In this document: positions 54,082-62,992 of the stretch, in pieces
Layout: every line of letters begins with the position of its first letter
Position numbering within the stretch: the first letter of the stretch is position 1
Assembly (NCBI GenBank): GCA_963832365.1
Contig: CAWHUL010000016.1
Span: 186,001-250,000 of the forward strand
Length of the DNA: 64,000 bases
Origin: CAWBRT01 sp963832365
GTDB taxonomy: Bacteria; Acidobacteriota; Terriglobia; Terriglobales; Acidobacteriaceae
Direction: 5' to 3'
Notes under the pieces: model-generated
What the model saw: only the letters and a program-made list of their open reading frames with translations
Database searches by the model: none
Told to the model about the DNA's origin: nothing
Program-made: the position numbers and the translations under genes

Positions 54082-55752
54082 CTATTTCGTCCGAGTCAAG
54101 TTCAACAGTTCTTTCTGCGACCAGACCTTGACGGTACCGGATCGCAAATCAATAGTTTCCAGCCGATCGGTGCAGGAAAAACACGGATCAATGCTACCGA
54201 GAGAAATCGTCATGTCCGCGATCTGCTGGTCCTTGATCATCATCGGCACAGCCTGCAGATTCTGGTACGTCGGCGCGCGGACGCGCCAACGTCGCGGACG
54301 GTTGTTCTCGCCGGTGATGACGAAGTGGTGGCTTTCTCCCCGCGGGGCTTCGACCGAAGAGAGACCCATGCGCCCCGCCGGCAACTCATCTTCGATCTTC
54401 AGGTCGAGCGGTCCGTCAGGCATCTTCTCCAGGCATTGGCGAATGATGCTGATGGACTGGAAGACTTCCCGCATGCGCACCAACACCCGCGACCAAACAT
54501 CACAGCCATCGGCGGTGATGACGTCGAAATCGACATGGTCGTAGGCTGCGTATGGGTGATCCAGGCGGCAGTCGATATCTACTCCGGCGGCACGCGCGAC
54601 CGGGCCGACCAGGCCGGCGTTCTTCACCAGAGTCCGGTCCGCGACGCCAACCCCACGCGTGCGCTTCTGGATGTTCTTGTCCATGCTCACCGCGTTCACG
54701 ACCTCTGTCCATTCGACTTCAAGCTTGTCGAGCACCTGTCGCAGCTCGGTTCGCGCATCGTACGTGATATCGCAGCGGACGCCCCCGACCACGCACAGCG
54801 CGTAGGTCTTGCGGTTGCCGCTGATCTTCTCGGCGATCCACATGATGGGCTCGCGAATGCGGAAGCTCTGCATGAACAACGTGTCAAAGCCGACGATATG
54901 ACATGCCAGCCCGACCCAAAGAAGGTGGCTGTGCAGGCGCTCGATCTCAAGCATGATGGTGCGAATGTATTCGGCGCGGGGCGGGATTTTGAGCGCGGCC
55001 GCGGCTTCGACGGCCTGGACGTAGGCCACGCTGTGCACGCAACCGCAAATCCCGCAGATGCGCTCGGCGAGCATAGGAATGTCGTTGTAGCTGAGCACCG
55101 ATTCAGCGAGCTTCTCGATGCCGCGGTGCACCATGAAACCGCGGTACTCGCAGCCGCGGACCATCTCTCCCTCGACATAGAGACGGAAATGAGCGGGCTC
55201 GTCGAGGGTTGGGTGGAATGGACCAAACGGCACGACCGTGCAACCCTCGGGCGGATCGTCGAACGTGAACTCGCCATCGGGATCGAAATTCGGCGGGACT
55301 TCATGCCACGCGAAATCTTTTCGCAGCGGGTGCACACCATCAGGCCAGCCGTCGGGCAGCACCAGTCGTTTGGGGTAGGGATGTCCCACCGGCTCGATGC
55401 CGATTAAGTCGCGGATTTCGCGTTCCGCCCAGTTTGCCGCCGGAACCACGCCGGAGATGCTGTCGATCCGCGGGTTGTCGGGCGGCAGGCTACAGAGCAC
55501 GCTGCAAAGCAGGTGGTCCTTGTCGAATGCGAAATTGTGCGCAACCAGAAATGATCCCGAGAATGGCCGGTCATCCGCCCCGATGCTGATTACATAGCGG
55601 GCATCGAGATTGCGAAAAATGTGCCGGCAGACACGCTTGACCTCGAGCGGATCTACGAACAGGAACAAACGGCGGTCATTGGGACAGTCGGCCCTTTGAA
55701 TGGCAGCGCCGAACTCTTCGCGCAGTTCTTTGAGCCGGTACAGTGCGATCAT
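54082..55752 (-). CDS. hycE: Group 4 [NiFe]-hydrogenase large subunit with NuoC-NuoD fusion (HycE-like)
   Basis: Catalytic subunit. Residues about 1-160 are NuoC-like; about 170-556 NuoD-like. Both NiFe motifs keep all four Cys: L1 LAERICGICGCVHSVAYVQA and L2 SIDPCFSCTDR, so it should bind a NiFe(CN)2CO site, unlike the Cys-less complex I homologues. After the L2 motif there is a 26-residue tail (LETIDLRSGTVKVWSQKELL...) like the C-terminal peptide of E. coli HycE that HycI removes. The start lies just past the hycC stop (TGA-T-ATG). Confidence 0.95.
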   Translation of the reverse strand: MIALYRLKELREEFGAAIQRADCPNDRRLFLFVDPLEVKRVCRHIFRNLDARYVISIGADDRPFSGSFLVAHNFAFDKDHLLCSVLCSLPPDNPRIDSISGVVPAANWAEREIRDLIGIEPVGHPYPKRLVLPDGWPDGVHPLRKDFAWHEVPPNFDPDGEFTFDDPPEGCTVVPFGPFHPTLDEPAHFRLYVEGEMVRGCEYRGFMVHRGIEKLAESVLSYNDIPMLAERICGICGCVHSVAYVQAVEAAAALKIPPRAEYIRTIMLEIERLHSHLLWVGLACHIVGFDTLFMQSFRIREPIMWIAEKISGNRKTYALCVVGGVRCDITYDARTELRQVLDKLEVEWTEVVNAVSMDKNIQKRTRGVGVADRTLVKNAGLVGPVARAAGVDIDCRLDHPYAAYDHVDFDVITADGCDVWSRVLVRMREVFQSISIIRQCLEKMPDGPLDLKIEDELPAGRMGLSSVEAPRGESHHFVITGENNRPRRWRVRAPTYQNLQAVPMMIKDQQIADMTISLGSIDPCFSCTDRLETIDLRSGTVKVWSQKELLNLTRTK

Positions 55753-55753
55753 A

Positions 55754-57655
55754 TCAGCGCTCCTTCAAGATCGGTGGTTCGTGTGTTTCCGGAGCGGGCG
55801 CGCCGCCAACCCAGCGGAAGTAGCGTTTGATCTCACCATAGAAATTATGAGCGACGTAACGATTGGAATCCGCCTCGATTGCGTAGCCGCAAAGCCACGG
55901 AGCAGCCGCGCGCCGTTTGGCATCGCCAACTTTCGACATGGCGAACGCCACCGCAAAGGTCAGCCCCAAGACCGTTGCCAGCGCAAGCGGTACGAACAGG
56001 GCTGCCGATGTAGTCGTGTGAATTCCGGTAAGCAGCCCGCCTGTCATCGGCCCGGCGTCAGACAGTGCGGTCCCCAAACCGTGCCGACTGGCTCCCAAGG
56101 CGTGCTGCATGAAGTTGAACGCAATTGCCGGAAAGACTCCCAGGAGGATGCAGCACAGCGCGAGCACAACCTGTGGCGCCTGCATCATCCAATTTACTTC
56201 GAGACGGCCCCTGCTGGCCGCCTGTGCCGCAACCAGCGCGCTGGTGCGCGACAGAAAGCTCACGCCAAAGAACTTGATGAAGGAGGCCAGCGTCAGAGCG
56301 CTGGTCAAGATGGCTATGACAGCGCACAGCGCCAGGTATTTTGCCTCTCGGCTGCCCTGGACTGCCGCAACGTAGATCATCCATTTGCTGACGAATCCAT
56401 TGAACAGCGGCACGCCCGAAATGGAAAACGAGGCTACCATCGCCGTCACCGCCGTTACAGGCATGAACTTCATCATGCCGCCCATCTTGTTGAGGTTCTG
56501 TGTTCTGGTGGCGTAAAGCATCGAGCCGGCATTGAGAAACAACAGAGCCTTGAACAGGCCATGGTTGAGGACGTGGAACATGGCGCCGAAGAACCCAATC
56601 GCAGCGAGCGTCGCAACCTTGCCGGTTGCCGGCAGCAGCGCCAGGCAAACGCCGGTGCCGAGCAGAATGTAGCCAATCTGCCCGATACTGTGAAAGGCGA
56701 GCAAACGCTTCGTCTGCTCCTGCTTGAGCGCCTGCATGGTGCCGGTGAAGAGGGTAATGGTGCCGAGAAGGGTAATTAGCTTGGGATGCGGCGGGCACCA
56801 GCCACAGGAAATAGCGCATCAGGCCGTATACGCGCCAGTCTTGATCATGACGCCCGAGAGCATCGCGCTTACGGGCAAGGGCGCGGCGGGATGCGCGTCC
56901 GGCAGCCAGATCTGGCCAAAGGGCCACATGCCCATCTTGATGCCGAAGCCGATGAGGAAAAGCGCGAAGGCCAGGGCCGTCGTGCCTGGCATGGCGGTGA
57001 GCAGCAAGGGGAGATTCGCGCTTACGGTATCAAAGTCGTACTTCAAACCGCCGACGCCGGCGGTTGCCGCTCCGGTCACAGCGAGCAACTCCGCCCCGAT
57101 CATGGTGGCTGCGCAGGCAATCTGCATCATCACAAGGAATTTGTTGGCGGCGCGTATATTTTCGCGCTTCTGGTTTTCAAAACGGATGAGCGCGTAGCCG
57201 GGCAGCGTCATCATTTGCCAGAAGAGAAAGAAGAACCACATTATGTCGGCAGTGCTCAGCAGACCGTACATTGCCGCGAGAAAGAGCAAGAAATTGGGAT
57301 AGTAGCGCCCCACGCTGTACTGCTCATACATCCGCATGTAGCGAATGGAGTAAAACGAGGCAGGCAGGGCGATCAAAACGGCCAACATCAGGAACATTGC
57401 CGTCAGGCCGTCCACGTAAATGCGCAGACCAACTCCGAACTCGGGCGTCGTCCACCAAAACGTGGTTGGATGTGGCGATGGCCCCACGATCAAGACGTTG
57501 GACACGGCGGAGAGAATCAGCACGGCCGTGGCCGCGGTGAACAGAAACGAAAGCCAGCCGGCAGTGGTTCTGAAGCGCGAAACCAGCAGGGTAACAATCG
57601 CTCCGGCGGCGCAGATGAGGATCGAAACAAGAACGGCTTGTTCGGGAGTCATCAT
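55754..57655 (-). CDS. hycC: Hydrogenase antiporter-like membrane subunit (HycC/NuoL-like), two compensating frame changes
   Basis: Proton/sodium-antiporter-like subunit with about 14 membrane segments. The first frame (from 57655) ends in LPVSAMLSGVMIKTGAYTA; a short second-frame piece reads VYGLMRYFLWLVPAA; the original frame then resumes at HPKLITLLGTITLFTGTMQA. A missing base near 56826-56836 and an extra base near 56793-56795 explain this. Conserved antiporter signatures include MMTLPGYALIRFENQKREN and LFKALLFLNAGSMLYATRTQ. The joined protein is about 633 aa. This is the only antiporter-like subunit; no HyfD/HyfF or NuoK homologue is seen. Confidence 0.88.
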
Positions 57656-58179
57656 AGGCAGACCTCCGCAAGCGGCTGGCTGCCTGCGGTCCGCGGCAGC
57701 GATGGTTGCGGTCTGAGGCTTTGCAGCAAGTTGCTGAGCGCTTCCAGCGTGGTCTCGACGGTTTCGGTCAGCACTTGCGTCGGCTTAATTGACCCCGGTT
57801 GTACACCCAGCAGCCACGCTTTGGCGCCATTGGCCTCAGCCCATAACGACAATGCAGCGAGTGAAATCTTGTGGGTGGAAATCTGCGGGAATCTCGCGGC
57901 GATTGCAGAGGCGTCAAGGAATACAACCGACCCGGCGGCGGCGCCAAATTCAACCGCATCGAGAAACAGGAGGTGCTTGAACCGCTCGCGTGCCAACCCG
58001 CCCAGGTAACGCTCAGGCGTGGTTCCGGCAATGATGACGTCCGGCATGCCGCCGGCAACAAGCCGCTCTCCCAGCCGGATTCCGAGCCCATCGTCGCCAT
58101 AGTCCACATTGCCGAGGGCCAGGAAACAGACGCGTTCCACAAGGCACTGCCGAAGTTGTTCGCGGAGGTCCGTCATCAT
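57652..58179 (-). CDS. hycI: Hydrogenase maturation protease (HycI/HyaD family)
   Basis: Endopeptidase that cleaves the C-terminal extension from the NiFe large subunit after nickel insertion. Motif FLALGNVDYGDDGLGIRLGE carries the nickel-binding acidic residue; LLFLDAVEFGAAAGSVVFLD and STHKISLAALSLWA hold the other conserved residues. A GGAGG ribosome-binding site precedes the ATG. Overlaps hydG-like upstream and hycC downstream by four bases each. 175 aa. Confidence 0.9.
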   Translation of the reverse strand: MMTDLREQLRQCLVERVCFLALGNVDYGDDGLGIRLGERLVAGGMPDVIIAGTTPERYLGGLARERFKHLLFLDAVEFGAAAGSVVFLDASAIAARFPQISTHKISLAALSLWAEANGAKAWLLGVQPGSIKPTQVLTETVETTLEALSNLLQSLRPQPSLPRTAGSQPLAEVCL

Positions 58180-59063
58180 ATGTCCTCCCCGAGTTTCTTG
58201 ATCTGCTCATAGGTGAATACGGGGCCGTCCACGCAGACGTAGGCCACGCCAATGCAGCAATGGCCGCACTTGCCGATGCCACATTTCATGTACCGCTCGA
58301 GAGTGGAGACGATGTTCCGTTCCTGGAAGCCCATCGCGAGCAAATCTTTTATGACAAAGCGGAACATGACCGGCGGGCCGCAAACAAACGCGATGGTGTC
58401 TTCCACCTGCACTTGCACGCCGGGCTTTTTGAACAAGGAGCCGACCACTCCGACGTTGCCGGCCCAGACGCCGTCGCTGCGATCAACGCTGAGATAGAGT
58501 TCGATTCCCGCCGATTGCTCCCATTCGCGGAGGTTCGGCACATACATCAACTCCTGCGGTGTTTTGGCGCCCAGAAAAATCTGGATGTGATTGTATTTTT
58601 CGCGATGTTTGAGCGCATAGACGATGCAGGAGCGGAGCGGGATCAGTCCAATGCCGCCGGCGACAAACACCAGGTTCTTCCCGTAATAGTCTTCCATCGG
58701 GAAGCCGTTGCCGTAGGGCCCGCGAACGGCAAACTTGTCGCCCGGTTTCATGTTGTGGAGAGCCGCAGTGCAACTGCCAACCCTCCGAACGGTAAAGAAC
58801 GTTTCGTCCTCCGTCGGACTGGGCGGCAGCGACGTGGGGAATTCCCCGATTCCGAATAGCGACACTTGCGCGAACTGGCCGGGCCGGAAACGCCGGAAGG
58901 CCTTCTGTTCCGCTGGATCCTCGAACCGCCAATAGAAAGTCTTGACGTCGGTAATTTCAGGCACCACACGATCGAGGATCGCGACCTTCGGCAGGTAGAC
59001 ATTTTCGGCAGCCGAACAATTCGCGTTTGTCAGATCAACGTTTTCAACGGCTGAGGTGCTCAT
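58176..59063 (-). CDS. FAD/NAD(P)H-binding reductase with [2Fe-2S] site (HydG/AsrB-like)
   Basis: Sulfhydrogenase-gamma / AsrB-type electron-transfer subunit: ferredoxin-NADP-reductase fold with FAD-binding RRFRPGQFAQVSLFGIGEFP, NAD(P)-binding VFVAGGIGLIPLRSCIVYAL, and a C-terminal [2Fe-2S] site KCGIGKCGHCCIGVAYVCVD. It would move electrons between NAD(P)H and the iron-sulphur chain. The ATG at 59063 has a GGAG ribosome-binding site; a TTG at 59072 is less likely. It overlaps the preceding AsrA-like gene by 20 bases and hycI by four. Confidence 0.88.
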   Translation of the reverse strand: MSTSAVENVDLTNANCSAAENVYLPKVAILDRVVPEITDVKTFYWRFEDPAEQKAFRRFRPGQFAQVSLFGIGEFPTSLPPSPTEDETFFTVRRVGSCTAALHNMKPGDKFAVRGPYGNGFPMEDYYGKNLVFVAGGIGLIPLRSCIVYALKHREKYNHIQIFLGAKTPQELMYVPNLREWEQSAGIELYLSVDRSDGVWAGNVGVVGSLFKKPGVQVQVEDTIAFVCGPPVMFRFVIKDLLAMGFQERNIVSTLERYMKCGIGKCGHCCIGVAYVCVDGPVFTYEQIKKLGEDI

Positions 59064-60132
59064 GGTTCTCAAACTCCGCCGTGGCGCGGCGAATCATCTC
59101 CACCACGCTTGGCATTCCGATATTGCCATGGCAGACATCGACGCAGCGGCCGCAGCCGACGCAAGCCATGGAGAGTTCACGTTGGATGAAGTAGTGCGCC
59201 AGTTTGCGGAAGAACCTGCGATTACGCCGGTCATGCACGGCCTTGCGCGGATTGTGGCCGCCCGCCATACGCGTAAAACCATCCAAGGCACAGGAGTCCC
59301 AGATGCGCACCCGCTCAAGTTCGGTTGGACTTATCTGCCGGTCGCTCACAGTGAAGCAGGTACAGGCCGGACAGACGTAAGTGCAACCGCCACACTCGAT
59401 ACAGCGATTGCCGATCTCTTCCCAGGTCTTCTCCAAGACTTCGCCGTGCGAAACGTAGCGGACGGTGGCGGAGAACCAACTTGTGCTGGTTTTGAAACGC
59501 TTGCGAACTTCGTCGAGGACGGCGCGGCGCTTTTCGACATGCGCCTCCGCGCCTGTCCGGAACATGGGGTCGGCCAGCAACTTCTCCCCGGCTGGCGTTC
59601 CGGCTACGGCCATGAATTCTTCCCCGAGGTCCATCAGTTGCAAATCAAAACGGCCGCGAGCGGCAGGGCCGGTGTCGGCGCAAACGCAGAAGCACTCGTC
59701 GCCGATGTCGCGATCCGGATCCGTGCAAACTATGTTGACCAGGAAGAGGTTTTTCCGGTGCTTTTCGTAGTAGATGTCGCGAAACCTGCCCCCGAGATAG
59801 AAGAGGTCGAGGTGGTAGATTCCCGCCACGTCGCACGAGCGAATGCCGAAAACGGCGCGCTTGGGCTCCTCGTAGGTGGGTTCAATTCGAACATTTCCAT
59901 CCGTCCGCGTGATTTTGAGCAATGGTTCAATGTGCGGCAAGACGTAGCGTTTGGGCGGATAGTAAGGATTGGCGAAATGAGTCTGAATCTGATCGCGGTT
60001 CTGGTCAGTAACGGAGTCAAAGTAGGTATCGCGTCCGTGCCCGCAATACGGCGCCACCACTTCGTAGCCTTGCTGCCGGAGCAGGTCGACGATCTTGAGC
60101 ACGTCGGCACGGTCGAGGATGCGGGCTTTCAT
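59044..60132 (-). CDS. Iron-sulphur electron-transfer subunit (HydB/AsrA-like)
   Basis: A 362-aa soluble protein of the sulfhydrogenase-beta / AsrA type. Near residue 250 it has CIECGGCTYVCPACTCFTVS and near residue 335 CVGCGRCVDVCHGNIGMPSV, so two [4Fe-4S] clusters; further conserved Cys lie in FGIRSCDVAGI and DECFCVCADTG near residues 95-145. It overlaps the molybdopterin gene upstream by four bases (ATGA). In the group 3b/3c sulfhydrogenases and anaerobic sulfite reductase it pairs with a HydG/AsrB reductase, exactly as here. Confidence 0.88.
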   Translation of the reverse strand: MKARILDRADVLKIVDLLRQQGYEVVAPYCGHGRDTYFDSVTDQNRDQIQTHFANPYYPPKRYVLPHIEPLLKITRTDGNVRIEPTYEEPKRAVFGIRSCDVAGIYHLDLFYLGGRFRDIYYEKHRKNLFLVNIVCTDPDRDIGDECFCVCADTGPAARGRFDLQLMDLGEEFMAVAGTPAGEKLLADPMFRTGAEAHVEKRRAVLDEVRKRFKTSTSWFSATVRYVSHGEVLEKTWEEIGNRCIECGGCTYVCPACTCFTVSDRQISPTELERVRIWDSCALDGFTRMAGGHNPRKAVHDRRNRRFFRKLAHYFIQRELSMACVGCGRCVDVCHGNIGMPSVVEMIRRATAEFENHEHLSR

Positions 60133-62152
60133 GCAGTCTCCTTTCCCACGCGAACCGGCACGGCTTTGCTGCTGGAGCCACGCTCGCCGAGGATCTGCTG
60201 CTGAACATCGCTCGCGAAATATGGTACGTAGACGGTGCCCTTCATCACTTCCGGCGTGACTCGAGCGGTCGACACCGCCGAGCCGCCGGCGGCGAACAGG
60301 CGAATTTTCTCCCCATCGCGTATCCCGAATTGCTTTGCGTCCTCGACGCTGATTTCGGCAAAGCCATCCGGGTAGTCGAGGAACAGACTCCGGTATTCGC
60401 GCTTCAGGGTTTCGCTGTGCCTGATAAGCACGTTCTGATTCCAGTAATACAAGGAGTGCCCGAATACGAGCATGAGGGGGAACTCCGTCGGCGCAACGAA
60501 TAATTCGGGAGGCTGTACGGGAACGAACTTGAAGCGCCTGTCACCGTGAGGGTCGGCGTAAAGAAAGCGTGTGCCCAGAGGTTCGTCTTTGGTGCAAGGC
60601 CATTGCCGCCCATAATCGCGTGCGAGATTCTCGTAGCTTGCCCCGGAATAAAAAGGAACGACTTCGCCAATCTCCTGCATCACCGCGGCTGCCGATCGAT
60701 ATTTCCAGGCGGTTCCCATCAGGCGGGCCAACCAAATGAGTTGCTGCCACCCCGGCGTAAGTCCGCTCGGCGGGTCGATGGCTTTTGCCGCCAGTTGAAT
60801 GCGGCGCTCGGTGCTGGTGAAAGAAACCTGCTCCTCGCCAAATGCCGTCGTCGGCAATACGACGTGTGCGTATTGCGCCGTGTCGGTCATGAACAGGTGC
60901 TGCACCACGACGAGGTCTAGTTCGCGGAGCGAATTTTCGATGCCGGGCAGGAACGCGGTGGTTACCGGGTCATAGCGAGAGAGCCAAAGCGCTTTTACTT
61001 TTCCCTCGCCGCGATCCGTAAGAATCGATCGCGCCGAAAGGCCGGGAGCCGAGGGGATCTTGGTCCCCCAAACCCGCTCCACTGCCGCCCGCGAGCCTGC
61101 GCTGGAAACGCGCGCATAGCCCGGCAGCCTGTCGGGTAACACACCAACGTCACAAACACCCTGAAGGTTGTTCTGCTCGGCAAGGGCGAAAATTCCGGCA
61201 CCTTGTTTGCCGAGATTGCCCGTGAGCAGAACCAAATTGACGAGGGCGCGGATGTTTTGTTCGGATTTCTCTCCCATGCTGCTGGAGTAGAGCACGGCAG
61301 CCGAACGCGCACCGGCGTAAGCCAGCGCTGCCGCTTCGATCAGTTCCGATGAAACGCCACAGCCTTCCGCCGCTTGCACGAGGTCGTAGCGACGCAACTG
61401 CGCCAGAAAGGGCTGGTAGTCGCGGCAGCGGGATTTGATAAAAGAAAGATTCATCAACCCGCGGTCCTCAATGACCTTTGCCATGGCACCGTAGAGCAGC
61501 GATTCGGTATTCGGCCTGATCCGTAGAAAGAAATCAGCGATCTCGGCCACCCGATGGCTGCGCGTGCCAACGACGATGAGGCGAGCGCCATTGAGTTTGG
61601 CCCGGATCACAGCTCCAGCCACCGTTGGCAGTCTGCGCGCCAGATCGATTACGTCGACAAGGATGGCCCCGCTTTGGGCCAACCTTCGATCGAGTTGGTT
61701 GTGGCCGGCACACCCAACATGTCAAGGAGAATCTCAACGGAGTTATTGCAATACACGCCGGCGCCGTGGTCGACGTTGTTTGTGCCGATCACGGCGCGGG
61801 CAAACTTTTGCAGCAGGTAGCTCTCTTCGTTGGCGCAACGAGGCGAATTCAGAAAAGCAATGGAATCGGGCCCGTGACGGTCGCGAATCTGTTGGAGGCG
61901 GGTGGCAATAAAATCGAATGCTTCGTCCCACGATACTTCATGAAACTGACCATTGCGCTTGAGCAGTGGACTTTTCAGGCGGTCAGGTGAGCTGGCCACC
62001 TCATGCACGTGCCAACCGCGAGCGCAGATTTTTCCTCGGTTGGCGGGGTGTGAGAAGCTGGGATAAACGCCGGCGACTTGATTCCCGGCGGTCTCAAGGT
62101 AGAGACCGCAACCCACTCCGCAGAATGTGCAGGTACTGAGTGTATGGGCCAT
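60129..62152 (-). CDS. Molybdopterin oxidoreductase, FdhF-like, with altered active-site position (one frame change)
   Basis: Molybdenum/tungsten-bis-PGD enzyme related to the FdhF subunit of formate hydrogenlyase. The N-terminus has the [4Fe-4S] motif CTFCGVGCGLYLETAGNQVA plus a fourth Cys in NRGKICARGWHVHE. The first frame ends near AGPSLST; a missing G in the run at 61667-61670 joins it to AILVDVIDLARR and on to the C-terminal MopB domain. About 675 aa. At the expected Sec/Cys position the protein reads NNVDHGAGVYCNNSVEILLD: Tyr where FDHs have Sec or Cys, with a Cys one residue later. First gene of the operon; SD AAGAGG. Function as a formate dehydrogenase is therefore uncertain. Confidence 0.83.
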
Positions 62153-62992
62153 GGGTACCTCTTGCAGGCCCGATCACCGACGGGAGCGATTTGGCTTCGT
62201 ATCGACCGGGTCTAGATCTCTTTGCAGAGCCCTTGGGTCCCAACGGTGACGACAGCCAATCCAGATCAGTTTCGCGGTAGATATATCCGATAAAACAACC
62301 GGGCAGCCAACTCAGTGATGGAAGCTCCGGGATACACCTATTCTGAACCGCTCTAGCGGGCATCGATACCAAACCCCTTCCCGGACACGTTTCCGCTGAT
62401 TCCGGGAGCCACGGCCGATCCCACGCGACTTGATAGAAGCGTCTTGCGCATATTGCGTTTAGAAAGAACAACTGTCTGTATCAGAAGTCACTTTCGAATG
62501 TGACGAGCAAAGCCCGTCATATAGATGAGTGACACACGTTACAGTGCTGGGCAGTGGTATGTTTTTCAGAGGTTTCTCTTTACGACAATCTGTGATGCCG
62601 TGGACATGAGACTGCGAATAAATGCATCGCGGCAGTGCAGAGAGGCGGTGGAGAGCAGAAGCCCGCGTGATGCTGAAACATCCGCGAAGCGCTTAATGCC
62701 CAGCCCAGAATCAGATAGGGATCCAACCCTGGCGTGTCCGTTTCAGGTCCGTTGCACCGCCGCAACGCCCGTCTCATGGTGAATTGAGGATAGAGCTCGG
62801 AAGTGCCGGTTACGCCGGCACGTCCAGAACTCTCTTCAGCTCAATCTTTTCGGGCCACTTTGTATCGGCATTCAGAAGCCGGATTGTGACTTCCGTCACT
62901 GCCTACCCTCATGTATTTAACTTACACTTTCGAAACTTCGTAATGGGGCGGCATGGACTCGGCCTGCCATCATTTCACGATAGAGTTTCGCT
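62153..62992. other. Long divergent intergenic region with an extended imperfect hairpin
   Basis: About 840 bases between the hydrogenase operon (minus) and the membrane sensor gene (plus), which likely holds both promoters. No convincing gene is seen. Around 62775-62851 there is a long imperfect hairpin with core GTGCCGG-TTACG-CCGGCAC and outer arms GAGCTC / GAACTC and ATTGAG / CTCAAT, followed by CTTTTC. No clear sigma-54 promoter was found upstream of the operon. Confidence 0.45.

Noticed and set aside
54016..60204. Long plus-strand frames (463, 359, 407 and 382 aa) opposite the hydrogenase operon
   Set aside because: All are antisense to well-conserved hydrogenase subunits and lack ribosome-binding sites and recognisable motifs.
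61741..61800. Selenocysteine-containing formate dehydrogenase
   Set aside because: No in-frame TGA occurs at the active-site position; the codons are TAT (Tyr) and TGC (Cys).
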